A DNA stretch of 64,000 bases, from contig CADDZH010000010.1 in the NCBI GenBank assembly GCA_902812455.1, forward strand, positions 12,328 to 76,327, read 5' to 3'. The notes under the pieces are model-generated. The model searched no databases and was not told where the DNA came from. It was given only the letters and a program-made list of their open reading frames with translations. The position numbers were made by a program, and so were the translations under genes. Shown piece after piece: positions 10,156 through 19,060 of the stretch (position 1 is its first letter; each line of letters starts with the position of its first letter). The DNA is from Chloroflexota bacterium. Lineage in GTDB: Bacteria > Chloroflexota > Ktedonobacteria > Ktedonobacterales > Ktedonobacteraceae.

Positions 10156-13012
10156 GCAGCCATGGCTGTTATTGCTCCTGGTTCCCATCGGCCTGCTGGT
10201 CTTTCTCTCCTGGCGCCGCATGTCCCTGCCATTTCCCAGGCCCCAGCGCACTATGATCCTGGCCTGCCGGCTGGCGCTCTTCACCTTAATTGTGGCAGCC
10301 CTGGCCGGCACGACGCTCTCCTTGCCTATCTCACGCCAGGCTGTGGTATTCGTGGCTGATCTCTCTGCCAGCACGATGCAGCAGCGATCTTTCATGGAAC
10401 AATGGATCAATGCTGCCATCCAGCATAAGCGACCCGGCGACCAGGTAGGCATTGTCACGGTGGGGCGTAATGCCCTGGTCGAGCAGGCAGTAACGAGCCA
10501 GCAGATCAACTTCTCTCAATTCGAGACCACCCCTGACCCCAACTACACCGACCTTGCTGCCGGCCTGCGCCTCGCTGCAGCTATCCTTCCACAAGACAGC
10601 CAGCGCCGCATCGTGCTCTTGAGTGATGGGCAACAGAACCTGGAAGATGCACTGCCAGAAGCACAGCTCTTGCAGCAGCAAGGCATCCGGCTGGATATCG
10701 TTCCCCTGCCCACCATTAACGGCCCGGAGGCACGTGTAGATGGCCTGACTGCCCCGGTTACCCTGCATGTCAACGAGCGTTTCCAGTTACACGTGCAGCT
10801 CTACAGCAGTGTAGCCCAGCGGGCCACATTGTACCTCTACCTCGACCAGGGACTCCTTTTGCAGGACTCGCTGCAGTTACAAGGCGGCGAGCAAGAAATC
10901 ACCTTTAATTTGATGGCCCCACCGGCGGGCTTCCATACCTTCCTCGCTACGTTAGATGCCCCACTGGATACGATTAGCCAGAACAACGAAGCATCTGCCT
11001 TTGTGGACGTGCAGGGACCGCCGCACGTACTGGTCATTGAGGGCACGCCGGGTGCGGGACAGAACATCATCAACGCCTTGCAGGCCACAAAAATCGATGT
11101 CAGCGTGGGAACTCCCACTGACGTACCGGCAACGCTGCAAGGGCTGGTGAATTACGATGCCGTTGTCCTGGCAGATGTGCCAGCGCTCGCCCTGGGAGCT
11201 TCGCGTATGCTGGTGCTGCAATCCTTTGTGCGCGACCTGGGGCATGGACTCGTGGTCAGCGGCGGCGTGAATAGCTATGGGGTCGGTGGCTATGCCAGCA
11301 CGCCCCTGGAAGAAACACTGCCGGTCATGATGGCCCCACAGCACAAACAAACCCCCAGCATTGCCGTCGTGCTCATTGTCGAGAGCTTAGAGAGCAATTC
11401 GGCAGTCAACATCTCTATTGAGGCTGCCAAAGGAGTGATCAATCTCTTAACGCCTAATGATTACGTGGGTGTTTCAGCCGCCAATGGTGGTCTCGCTATT
11501 CCCATGCAGCATGTCACCGATAAAGCAGCGCTTGATCGGGCTATTGACGCTATGACGCCTGGCGACCCGGAAAGCTACCTCCCAGACCTGGTGGCTGCGG
11601 AAAAAGCATTACTGCATACTGACGCACAAATCAAACACGTGATCTTGCTCGGCGATGGCGATGCCGAAGACAGCTATAGCGCACAGGTGCAAAAAATGGT
11701 GAGCGAACACATCACCCTTTCCGTGATCGGTACCAATATCGGGTCATACCAGGATTTAAAGATGATGCAACAGATCGCCGCCTGGGGGAAAGGTCGCTTC
11801 TATGAGGCCGATGATCCGAGCGCCATCCCGCAGATTTTGCTCAGTGAGACCCAGCAAGCCCACCAGCAGGCAACCATCAATGAAACGTTTACTCCGGCCA
11901 TCGTCGAGCCTCATCCCATCCTGGCAGGTCTTGGCCCATTGCCGCAATTACATGGCTATGTGGCGACAACGCCCAAGCCGGCGGCGCAGGTGGTGTTGAT
12001 CAGCAACCTCGGCGATCCGGTGCTTGCCGTGTGGCAGTATGGCCTTGGCCGCGTCGTGGCCTGGACAAGTGATGCCCTGGGCCTGTGGACTGCCAACTGG
12101 CTCCGCTGGAGCACAGCCGCTCGCTGGTGGGCTAATCTGGTCACGTGGACACTGCCTGCGCCCAACAGCCAGCTCATAGTGAATGGTGAGGCCACCCCCG
12201 GGAGCGGGCATATCACTGTTGAACTGCCCTCCGGCAGTTCGTTTTCAACAGGATCGGTAGGCCAGCAAGCAGTGCAGGTGGAAATTGTGGCCCCTGACCT
12301 CTCGCAACAGGCGATAACGCTGCAGCCTACTGCACCCGGTCGCTGGGAGGGTGACTTTCCAGCTACGCAGGTAGGGGCTTATTTGTTGCGCGTTACCTGG
12401 CAGGCTGGCAGCAACAAGGCAGGCCCCAGCAGCAAGCTAACTACCACGACCGGGCTGGTCGTCCCCTACTCGCCTGAATACCACACCTCTGGCACAGACC
12501 TGCCCTTCCTCAACCTGCTTGCCCGCGCAGGCGGTGGCGCCTTGCTTGGCCCAAATGATGCTGCTTCCGCCTTTTCCCAGAATTTGCCGCCTGCCTATGC
12601 AGCTCTGCCCATCACATTCTGGCTCTTCGCTTTAGCAGCGCTCCTGCTGCCGGTAGACATTGCTTTGCGCCGCCTCGCGAGCCTGGAGTTCCTCGTGGTT
12701 GGCTACCAGTGGCTGGCCTCCCATTTCAGATTACCCAGAGCTGCACAAGCCAGCGAGGGCGGAAATCATCCCTTGCTCGGCGCGATACGCAGGCAGCGCG
12801 AGGCGCGCCGGAGGCATCTATCAGGCCTTGCAAGGAAAGATGCCCTTACGAAGACACGCAAGCCCAGGATGAGCACCAGCCAGACCCAATCTGGCAAACC
12901 TGCTTTGCAGAAAGACCAGCAGCAGCCCTCAGAGCAGCAGGAGGCTCTGCTGCCCGCAAAGCTACTGGAGGCGAAACGCCAGCGAGAGACGGCGAAGACT
13001 CAGGACGAGTGA
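10142..13012 (+). CDS. Large membrane vWA protein with GATase-like insert (BatB-like)
   Basis: 956 residues. Two N-terminal helices (about 5-20 and 36-58) lead into a vWA domain with intact MIDAS VADLSAS. A glutamine-amidotransferase-like domain follows at about 290-400 (VLVIEGTPGAG, then GGVNSYGVGGY). A second vWA-like fold at 405-590 reads LIVESLESNS where DxSGS is expected, so it is degenerate. A final helix near 860-875 precedes a basic, Gln/Glu-rich tail. The ATG lies inside the end of the preceding gene after AAAGGAAAGAGAC. It closes the exporter/MoxR operon. Function is inferred as a substrate-binding envelope partner of MoxR. Confidence 0.87.
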   Translation: MLTFEQPWLLLLLVPIGLLVFLSWRRMSLPFPRPQRTMILACRLALFTLIVAALAGTTLSLPISRQAVVFVADLSASTMQQRSFMEQWINAAIQHKRPGDQVGIVTVGRNALVEQAVTSQQINFSQFETTPDPNYTDLAAGLRLAAAILPQDSQRRIVLLSDGQQNLEDALPEAQLLQQQGIRLDIVPLPTINGPEARVDGLTAPVTLHVNERFQLHVQLYSSVAQRATLYLYLDQGLLLQDSLQLQGGEQEITFNLMAPPAGFHTFLATLDAPLDTISQNNEASAFVDVQGPPHVLVIEGTPGAGQNIINALQATKIDVSVGTPTDVPATLQGLVNYDAVVLADVPALALGASRMLVLQSFVRDLGHGLVVSGGVNSYGVGGYASTPLEETLPVMMAPQHKQTPSIAVVLIVESLESNSAVNISIEAAKGVINLLTPNDYVGVSAANGGLAIPMQHVTDKAALDRAIDAMTPGDPESYLPDLVAAEKALLHTDAQIKHVILLGDGDAEDSYSAQVQKMVSEHITLSVIGTNIGSYQDLKMMQQIAAWGKGRFYEADDPSAIPQILLSETQQAHQQATINETFTPAIVEPHPILAGLGPLPQLHGYVATTPKPAAQVVLISNLGDPVLAVWQYGLGRVVAWTSDALGLWTANWLRWSTAARWWANLVTWTLPAPNSQLIVNGEATPGSGHITVELPSGSSFSTGSVGQQAVQVEIVAPDLSQQAITLQPTAPGRWEGDFPATQVGAYLLRVTWQAGSNKAGPSSKLTTTTGLVVPYSPEYHTSGTDLPFLNLLARAGGGALLGPNDAASAFSQNLPPAYAALPITFWLFALAALLLPVDIALRRLASLEFLVVGYQWLASHFRLPRAAQASEGGNHPLLGAIRRQREARRRHLSGLARKDALTKTRKPRMSTSQTQSGKPALQKDQQQPSEQQEALLPAKLLEAKRQRETAKTQDE

Positions 13013-13015
13013 ATT

Positions 13016-13891
13016 ATGCGCTTTGGAGTCTACGTTCCCAACTTTGGCCCCTATGGTGATGCCCGCGTCCTGGCCGAGCTGGCGTATGAGGCGGAGGAGG
13101 CGGGCTGGGACGGCTTCTTTCTCTGGGACCAGGTGTCGAAGACAACCCTCACGCCAACCTTCGATCCTATGGTAGACCCGTGGGTGGCGCTGGCCGCGAT
13201 AGCGCTGCGCACGCGCACCATACGCCTGGGCACGCTCGTCACTCCCCTGCCACGTCGCCGTCCCTGGATGCTCGCGCGCGAAACCGTCGCGCTGGACCAC
13301 CTGTCCGCGGGCCGGCTGATCCTGGGTGTTGGATCAGGAGGTGGCTATTTCGACTTCGAGGCGCTGGGGGAAGTTTCGGACCCTGCAACGCTGGCAGCAT
13401 TGCTGGATGAGGGCCTGGAGGTGCTCACCGGGCTTTGGAGCGGCCAGCCATACCACCACGAAGGGACATTTTATCATATCAAGGAAGCGCAGTTCCTGCC
13501 GCGCCCGCTCCAATCGCCACGCATCCCCATCTGGGTGGCCGGCATGTGGCCTGCCAGAGCTCCCTTGCGCCGTGCAGCCCGCTGGGATGGCGTTGTTCCC
13601 ATAGGGCGTGATCTACCCCTCACCGCCATGCTCACTCCGGCAGAGATGCAGGCCATCGCCCGCTATATTGCCTCACAGCCCGCATATACCATTCCCTTCG
13701 AGGTTGTCCACATGGGCCTCACAGCAGGCACGGACGCAGCCCACGATCGCGCAGTCGTAGCCGCCTACCAGCAGGTGGACGTCACCTGGTGGGTGGAAAA
13801 AATCCTGCCTGAACGCTGGGGAAGCTGGACCGATTGGCCCCTGGAGGCAATGCGCAGGCGGATCCAGCAGGGGCCGCCAGGGGTTCTGTAG
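13016..13891 (+). CDS. LLM class flavin-dependent oxidoreductase
   Basis: Bacterial luciferase-like TIM-barrel enzyme using FMN or F420, 291 residues. The start MRFGVYVPNFGPYGD, the WDGFFLWDQ strand, the TIRLGTLVTPLPRRRPWMLARE segment and the GRLILGVGSGG motif are characteristic. It starts 3 bp after the vWA stop, so it is probably read through from that operon although functionally unrelated. The substrate cannot be assigned. The preceding stop codon region offers no strong ribosome site, in line with coupling. Confidence 0.9.
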   Translation: MRFGVYVPNFGPYGDARVLAELAYEAEEAGWDGFFLWDQVSKTTLTPTFDPMVDPWVALAAIALRTRTIRLGTLVTPLPRRRPWMLARETVALDHLSAGRLILGVGSGGGYFDFEALGEVSDPATLAALLDEGLEVLTGLWSGQPYHHEGTFYHIKEAQFLPRPLQSPRIPIWVAGMWPARAPLRRAARWDGVVPIGRDLPLTAMLTPAEMQAIARYIASQPAYTIPFEVVHMGLTAGTDAAHDRAVVAAYQQVDVTWWVEKILPERWGSWTDWPLEAMRRRIQQGPPGVL

Positions 13892-14080
13892 TCTGTCAAC
13901 CTTCCTAATGATTGGTAATATGTAGTGGCCTGCCTTGTGGAGACCAGGCAACCATCGATCACATGAATTTTGACGCGGTAGTAGCAGGAGAAGCGTGGTT
14001 TGAGTAAGCTGTAACAGGGCGTAAACTTGTGTAAGTGAAGCCGTTGGCATACAATGAAAGTGGAAAGAAGGAGCGCAGCT

Positions 14081-15133
14081 ATGGGATTCAAGGCAAAATC
14101 TCCCGGCAATAACAGCAAGAGACCAGTTACTTTAGAAACCGTTCAGGTGATGAAGAGGAAAGCGCGACCTTTCCTCGCCTTCCTGATCAGATTTAACAAT
14201 GACTGGTCTCTGAACCTTGCAGGAATCATCGCCTTTAACCTGCTCCTAGCTATGCTTCCTATCGCCATTGTTCTCATTGCCATCCTCGGCTTCGTCTTAC
14301 GTCTTCCTGGTGCCCTGAATTACATCGTGAAAAGCCTTGCAGGCATCTTCCCAGGAGTCACTGCACAGCAAAATGCTATCAGCCTGGCCTTTAAGGAGCT
14401 TAGTAATCAAAGTGGCGTCCTCCTGGTTTTCGCTATCCTTCTCTCTCTCGTTCTGGGTTCACGTCTCTTTGTGGCTCTTGAGGAATGCTTTGCCATCATT
14501 TATCGCGTCCATACACGACCATTCATCCGCCAAAACCTCGTGGCGATGGGGATGCTCCTTCTGTTTGTCCTCCTCATCCCCATTATGGTGCTCGCTTCAA
14601 CCGGGCCTACCTTCGTCTTATCTCTTCTGGATAAGACGTTGCTGAACACGCTTCCAGGCAGCGGCATCATCGTTCGAGCAGGCGGTATCCTGAGCGCTCT
14701 GCTGGTTGCATTTATCTTGTTTGAAGCTATCTATTTGCTTGTCCCTAACCAACGCATGAGTTTTCGCAACAGTTGGCGGGGAGCAGTAGTGGCAGCCGTC
14801 ATAGTAGAGATCTATCTCGAGATCTTTCCTTTCTACGCAACCTACCTTCTTTTTGGCATTAGCGGAACAGTGGGCTTCGCCATCATTCTCCTGTTATTCT
14901 TCTACTTCTTTGCGCTCATCCTGCTCCTCGGAGCTGAAATCAATGCTCTTGTCGAGGGAGTGCGCCCGATTCCCGATTACCTGCCTACTTTCGTCAGTAA
15001 TATGGCGGCCAGACTAAATAGCGATCTCCCTTCTACCGGTGAATTGCAAGCGCATCCACATGCTCAACCCACTTCAAAGGCGCAAGATCTCCCTCCTGCC
15101 CCAACTCATGAAGAGCATACACCATCGCACTGA
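14081..15133 (+). CDS. YihY/BrkB family membrane protein
   Basis: Polytopic inner-membrane protein of the YihY/BrkB family (once mis-called ribonuclease BN), 350 residues. About six helices span residues 45-310, with the family signatures NDWSLNLAGIIAFNLLLAM near the start and FYATYLLFGISGTVG late. The tail of about 50 residues is cytosolic and Pro/His-rich. I prefer the ATG at 14081 because AGGAG lies 8 nt upstream; an ATG at 14054 lacks a ribosome site. A 189-bp gap separates it from the LLM gene, so it probably has its own promoter. Molecular function is unknown. Confidence 0.9.
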   Translation: MGFKAKSPGNNSKRPVTLETVQVMKRKARPFLAFLIRFNNDWSLNLAGIIAFNLLLAMLPIAIVLIAILGFVLRLPGALNYIVKSLAGIFPGVTAQQNAISLAFKELSNQSGVLLVFAILLSLVLGSRLFVALEECFAIIYRVHTRPFIRQNLVAMGMLLLFVLLIPIMVLASTGPTFVLSLLDKTLLNTLPGSGIIVRAGGILSALLVAFILFEAIYLLVPNQRMSFRNSWRGAVVAAVIVEIYLEIFPFYATYLLFGISGTVGFAIILLLFFYFFALILLLGAEINALVEGVRPIPDYLPTFVSNMAARLNSDLPSTGELQAHPHAQPTSKAQDLPPAPTHEEHTPSH

Positions 15134-15137
15134 CAGA

Positions 15138-15247
15138 TCGTCAATAGCTCCCCTGTGAGAGATCAAAGGAAACGCCTGTTAGCAATGCCTGACTGATTGA
15201 GCTTCGGCAGTCGTCAATAGCTCCCCTGTGAGAGATCAAAGGAAACG
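15138..15247. CRISPR. Minimal CRISPR-like pair: two 37-bp direct repeats, one 36-bp spacer
   Basis: Two identical 37-bp copies lie at 15138-15174 and 15211-15247, separated by 36 bp of unique sequence. Each begins TCGTCAATAGC and ends AAAGGAAACG. Read on the minus strand the unit starts GTTTCC, an end common in CRISPR repeats, and repeat and spacer lengths match typical arrays. No cas gene is in the window and only one spacer exists, so it could be a relic array or a simple duplication. A partial inverted echo (GGTTTCCTT) lies just downstream at 15255-15263. Confidence 0.45.
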
Positions 15248-15278
15248 ATACGCTGGTTTCCTTCGTTTATTCTATATA

Positions 15279-15290
15279 GAACAAATGTTT
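15279..15290. promoter_or_regulatory. Possible LexA-type box upstream of the primase-like gene
   Basis: GAACAAATGTTT differs by one base from the Gram-positive SOS consensus GAAC-N4-GTTC. It sits in an AT-rich stretch about 45 bp before the TOPRIM gene start at 15336, where a promoter would be expected. One imperfect match is weak evidence; a perfect GAAC-N4-GTTC occurs elsewhere at 35678. Confidence 0.25.
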
Positions 15291-15335
15291 TATATTATAG
15301 CCGCAAGATAGCTGCCGGCCAGGCTGAGATTTGCT

Positions 15336-16421
15336 ATGATTGAGATTATCACGCAGCACGCACAACGCATCTATATCATCTTCCAGTTTGAACTTCGCGA
15401 CCCCGTCCCGGTTGGAGACTACGTGCGGGCGTATTGCCACATCCACGGCAGCGATCACCAGCGCTCGCTGTCGATCAACAGGAGGACTGGCTGGGGGCAT
15501 TGCTTCAATGCTGCCTGCCAGGCCACCGTGCTGGTCGCCGAATGGAATCTGGCCGCCACCCAGCGCCTGGTCACCTGCTATTACCGGGGCCTGCCTGCTA
15601 TTCCGCTGTCCGCGCCTGTCCCTCCACCAAGAAGAACTCCTTTAGGGAGGCAACCCGTCTTGCTCCTTCCCCCTAAAGTCCCACCGTTATGGCAGCAAGA
15701 GGAGCGTCTTGCCCTGCTCTCTTTAGACAAGGAGATGCAAGAAGCGCTTGCTCAATCGACCAGCGCACGAGCCTACCTGGCCGAACGAGGCATTCCCTTA
15801 AGCATAGCTCAGGCAACCGGCGTTGGCTATCTTCCTGCTGCTTTGTTGCGGCTGCCCAGGGTGCAGGCAAAACGCCTGCTCTTACGACGGTGGGCCGGGC
15901 GGTTGCTCTTTCCTCTGCATTCTCCCGATGGCAAAGGCTACATCGGGCGCTCGCTCTGGCGCTGGGTGCCAGGGATGGATGAGAACGCTCACAAAGCGCT
16001 GTTGGATAAGCCGGGCGCGCCTCGTCGCTGGATCAAGACCAATCCGGCGGGCTGGTTTGGCTACGATCCCGAGCAGCTCTCCCGCAATATCATCCTGGTC
16101 GAGGGCGCATTTGACCGGCTAGCCTTGCTGGCAGCCGGGATGCGACCAGCGGAGGTAATGGCGCTGGCTGGCACGGCCATCTGCACTCACTGGTTTCCTG
16201 CTCACGTGAACAGGGTACTGCTGGCCCTCGATGCGGATATAGCCGGCCAGCAGGCCACCCGGCGACTCGTCGAGCGGCTGGAAGACGCTGGCATCGTCGT
16301 CAAGATGTGTCCCCCGCCCAAAGACCGCTGGGGCAAGGATTGGAGCGAGCGCTGGCGCACAATGGGGCCTGAGAGCATGCTACCCCTTTTTGAGGCTTAC
16401 ACCTCGCCCTACCCGGATTAA
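15336..16421 (+). CDS. Primase-like protein: CHC2 zinc finger plus TOPRIM domain
   Basis: 361 residues, shorter than DnaG (about 600). An N-terminal zinc-finger-like segment has CHIH near residue 34 and a later HCFNAAC pair, as in CHC2 primase fingers. A Pro-rich linker follows, then a primase-like core. A TOPRIM domain sits at about 252-320: ILVEGAFDRLALLAAG, an ALAGTA strand and LLALDADIAGQQA. These correspond to the Glu and DxD metal ligands of DnaG-type primases. No helicase-binding domain is present. Such short CHC2-TOPRIM proteins are often plasmid- or phage-linked, but no mobile genes surround it here. The adjacent CRISPR-like repeats may be coincidental. Confidence 0.8.
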   Translation: MIEIITQHAQRIYIIFQFELRDPVPVGDYVRAYCHIHGSDHQRSLSINRRTGWGHCFNAACQATVLVAEWNLAATQRLVTCYYRGLPAIPLSAPVPPPRRTPLGRQPVLLLPPKVPPLWQQEERLALLSLDKEMQEALAQSTSARAYLAERGIPLSIAQATGVGYLPAALLRLPRVQAKRLLLRRWAGRLLFPLHSPDGKGYIGRSLWRWVPGMDENAHKALLDKPGAPRRWIKTNPAGWFGYDPEQLSRNIILVEGAFDRLALLAAGMRPAEVMALAGTAICTHWFPAHVNRVLLALDADIAGQQATRRLVERLEDAGIVVKMCPPPKDRWGKDWSERWRTMGPESMLPLFEAYTSPYPD

Positions 16422-16441
16422 GAGGGTAGGCGTCATTTTTT
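16405..16441 (+). terminator. Rho-independent terminator of the primase-like gene
   Basis: GCCCTACCC pairs with GGGTAGGC (one bulged C) around a 9-nt loop, followed by a run of six T. The stop codon lies inside the loop, so the hairpin overlaps the end of the coding region. Confidence 0.75.
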
Positions 16442-16501
16442 GCATGAAATGGGGAAGGATTGGAAGCAAAATCCTGACGGACACCGGACCAGGATCGCTG
16501 A

Positions 16502-16530
16502 TTGCAGTGCATCTACGGTTAGGATATACT
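16502..16530 (+). promoter_or_regulatory. Sigma-A-type promoter of the lipid kinase gene
   Basis: TTGCAG, a 17-nt spacer and TATACT (5 of 6 to consensus) lie 38 bp before the ATG at 16568 and just after the preceding terminator. The -35 is weak; position and spacing support the call. Confidence 0.5.
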
Positions 16531-16567
16531 GTGCCCAGTACGATCACAGACGACGAGGTATGAAAAG

Positions 16568-17650
16568 ATGCAAGGAAGTACAGGTACAAACAGGCATCCA
16601 AAGGCGGTCGTCGTCCATAGCCCATTTTCGGGCCGCTCGGCGCAATTTTTGCAGGCGCTCGCCTTGCTGCAGCAGGCCGGGGTAGACGTGATTGAAGTCA
16701 TCTCGATTGATAAGCTCGACCCGCTCTCTGCCCAGGGAAGCTCCTGGCAAGAGCTTGGCGCAGATATGGCTATAGCAGCAGGCGGCGATGGCCTGGTAGG
16801 CGGGGTAATCACGCATATTGCAGAAAGCGCTCTTCCCCTGGGAATTTTGCCGCTTGGAACCTCCAATGATATTGCTCGCTCCCTCAGTATTCCCTTAAAT
16901 CTGCCAGATTGTATCCAGACCATCATCTCAGGCAAAGTAGAGGAAGTCGATGTCGGTACGGCGCAACCGGCGGAGCAGGCCCCTCATCTAGCTGCTCCCA
17001 GCCAGCAAGACCCGGTACTCGCGCAGGTTCCTCTCCAAAAACACGGGTATTTTGCTCATGCGCTGACGGTTGGGCTGAATGTACAGTTTGCCCGGCTTGC
17101 CACCAACGTAGCGACAAGGCAGCGCTTCGGGCGCCTGGCCTATCCGGTTGCTGCCTTAGAAGTGCTGAGAAACCACGAGCCGCTAGAAATCTCTCTTCAT
17201 TGTGAAGGGCTGGCATTTCCAAAAGAGAAAACCACTACACCAGCAGAAGAGCAAACCTCGCTTCATTACCGGGCAGTGCAGGTTGCAGTGATCAACGCGC
17301 CAATATTTGGAGGACAATGGCAGCTTGCAGTTCCCCGCGCCAGCATCGCTGATCGCCTGCTCGATGTTGTGGTCATCGAGGATATTGATCTGGAACAGAT
17401 TAATACCGCCATCGCAGAATTCTTTCGCCTGCAAAGGCAACCTGCACCGGTAGAGAGCATGCAGCATAGCGCTGCTCGCCATCCAGCCGAACTGAGCGGC
17501 ATTCCTGGCATCCATCATTTTCAGGCAACGAAGATCACTATCGCAACCAGTCGCGATCCTCGAGATGTCACACTGGACGGCGAGGTACGTGGCCAGACAC
17601 CCGTACACGTTCATATGGCCGATAAACGCTTGCGCGTTCTGGTTCCTTAG
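16568..17650 (+). CDS. Diacylglycerol kinase family lipid kinase (YegS/BmrU-like)
   Basis: 360-residue lipid kinase that phosphorylates diacylglycerol or a related lipid at the membrane. The nucleotide-binding motif GGDGLVGGVITH is the DAGK GGDGT-type loop with the usual Thr replaced by Leu. It is followed by LPLGTSNDIARSL, the family's LGTxND motif. The C-terminal VTLDGEVRGQTPVHVH matches the family DGE motif. Residues 138-158 form an insertion rich in Ala, Pro and Gln. It is monocistronic, between a terminator and the next promoter gap. The altered GGDG-Leu is the only oddity. Confidence 0.88.
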   Translation: MQGSTGTNRHPKAVVVHSPFSGRSAQFLQALALLQQAGVDVIEVISIDKLDPLSAQGSSWQELGADMAIAAGGDGLVGGVITHIAESALPLGILPLGTSNDIARSLSIPLNLPDCIQTIISGKVEEVDVGTAQPAEQAPHLAAPSQQDPVLAQVPLQKHGYFAHALTVGLNVQFARLATNVATRQRFGRLAYPVAALEVLRNHEPLEISLHCEGLAFPKEKTTTPAEEQTSLHYRAVQVAVINAPIFGGQWQLAVPRASIADRLLDVVVIEDIDLEQINTAIAEFFRLQRQPAPVESMQHSAARHPAELSGIPGIHHFQATKITIATSRDPRDVTLDGEVRGQTPVHVHMADKRLRVLVP

Positions 17651-17733
17651 CGTCTACACTCTCCTTCATCAACGTGATATGATCACAATACGAGGGTTCT
17701 TATTTTTCTATGACGTGGGAAGAGTAGAATAGT

Positions 17734-18609
17734 ATGCGCACGACGACTCGTTTGCGTAGCCTGCTGGCTGGGCCAGACCTTGTGGTTGCACCAGGAGCGT
17801 ATGATGCGCTGAGCGCCCGGCTGATCGCGCAGGCAGGTTTTCCGGCCGTCTATATGACAGGATTTGGCACAGCAGCAAGCGTGCTGGGTCAGCCCGACGT
17901 TGGCTTGCTGACGATGAGCGAGATGGTTAGCCGCGCTGCTGCCCTCGCCAGTGTCATTGGCGATGTGCCGCTGATCGCCGATGCGGATACAGGTTACGGC
18001 AACCCCATTAATGTACGCAGGACCATCCGAGAGTACGAAAAAGCGGGAGTTGCCGGCCTGCACATCGAAGACCAGGTCTGGCCCAAGAAGTGTGGCCACA
18101 TGGAGGGCAAACAGGTCATCCCCATGGACGAGATGGTGCAGAAGATACGCGCTGCCGTTGATGCTCGACAGGACCCCGACTTTGTGATCATCGCGCGAAC
18201 AGACGCCATCGCCGTTTACGGCCTGGAGGATGCATTGCACAGGGGCAAAGCCTACCAGGAGGCTGGAGCAGATGTCATCTTCATAGAGGCACCTCGCTCC
18301 ATTGCCGAACTGCAGGCCATCAAGCAGGCATTTCCTGATATACCGCTCCTCTTCAACTGGGCCGATACCGGCAAGACACCACCTCTACCGCTCGACGAAA
18401 TTCGCACCCTCGGTTTCAAACTCGTCATCTTTCCCGTCAGCCTGCTCTTTGCAGCCACACATACGATGCTAGAGCTGCTGGACGTACTCAAGCAAGGGCA
18501 AACGCCGGCAGCTTTTGCCGGGCACATGGTCACATTTTCCCAGTTCACAACCCAGATCGGCCTTCCTGAGGTTCAGGAGCTAGAACGCCGCTATGGCGTT
18601 CAGCAGTGA
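17734..18609 (+). CDS. Isocitrate lyase/PEP mutase superfamily enzyme (PrpB-like)
   Basis: 291-residue TIM-barrel C-C lyase cleaving a 2-methylisocitrate-like or oxaloacetate-like substrate with Mg2+. Visible motifs: DADTGYGNP (metal-binding loop), GLHIEDQVWPKKCGH (catalytic Cys loop KKCGH, as in PrpB) and FIEAPRS. Length equals PrpB (about 295). No methylcitrate synthase or dehydratase lies nearby, so the exact substrate is open; carboxyphosphonoenolpyruvate mutase or oxaloacetate decarboxylase activity is possible. GlcG-like and BtuF-like genes follow closely. Confidence 0.87.
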   Translation: MRTTTRLRSLLAGPDLVVAPGAYDALSARLIAQAGFPAVYMTGFGTAASVLGQPDVGLLTMSEMVSRAAALASVIGDVPLIADADTGYGNPINVRRTIREYEKAGVAGLHIEDQVWPKKCGHMEGKQVIPMDEMVQKIRAAVDARQDPDFVIIARTDAIAVYGLEDALHRGKAYQEAGADVIFIEAPRSIAELQAIKQAFPDIPLLFNWADTGKTPPLPLDEIRTLGFKLVIFPVSLLFAATHTMLELLDVLKQGQTPAAFAGHMVTFSQFTTQIGLPEVQELERRYGVQQ

Positions 18610-18639
18610 ACATATTTTTTCGAGAGAAAGGAACTTTGT

Positions 18640-19059
18640 ATGGCAGAAAACACATTCCAGAAAGCAAGCATTACTATTGAAGCCGCCAGGCGCCTGATCG
18701 CAGCCGCCGAGGCCAAGTCGCGTGAGATGGGGCTGAATATGTGCATTGCCGTCTGCGATAGCGATGGCACCCTCAAAGCCTTCAGCCGCATGGATGGCGC
18801 CCCATTGTTGAGTGTGCAGATCGCACAGGACAAGGCCTACACAGCGATCAGCTTCGGTATGTCCACCGACGCGTGGTGGGACTTCATTAAGAACGATCCC
18901 CCGCTACTGCACGGCATCGTCAAAACGGATCGCCTGATCGTCTTTGGCGGAGGCTACCCGATCAAAACCGATCAGGGCATCATCGGCGGCATTGGCGTGA
19001 GCGGCGGGCACTACACGCAGGATATGGAGGTAGCTAAAGCCGCATTAGCAGCACTGTAA
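18640..19059 (+). CDS. GlcG/HbpS family (DUF336) protein
   Basis: 139-residue single-domain protein of the GlcG/HbpS family, some members of which bind haem or cobalamin. The signature runs from SITIEAARRLIAAAEAKSRE through VAVCDSDG-like MCIAVCDSDGTLKAF and ends with the GGIGVSGG turn. AAAGGA lies 7 nt before the ATG. It begins 30 bp after the PrpB-like gene and is followed after 1 bp by the BtuF-like gene, so all three are one unit. No signal peptide is present, suggesting cytosolic location. The ligand is unknown. Confidence 0.88.
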   Translation: MAENTFQKASITIEAARRLIAAAEAKSREMGLNMCIAVCDSDGTLKAFSRMDGAPLLSVQIAQDKAYTAISFGMSTDAWWDFIKNDPPLLHGIVKTDRLIVFGGGYPIKTDQGIIGGIGVSGGHYTQDMEVAKAALAAL

Positions 19060-19060
19060 T

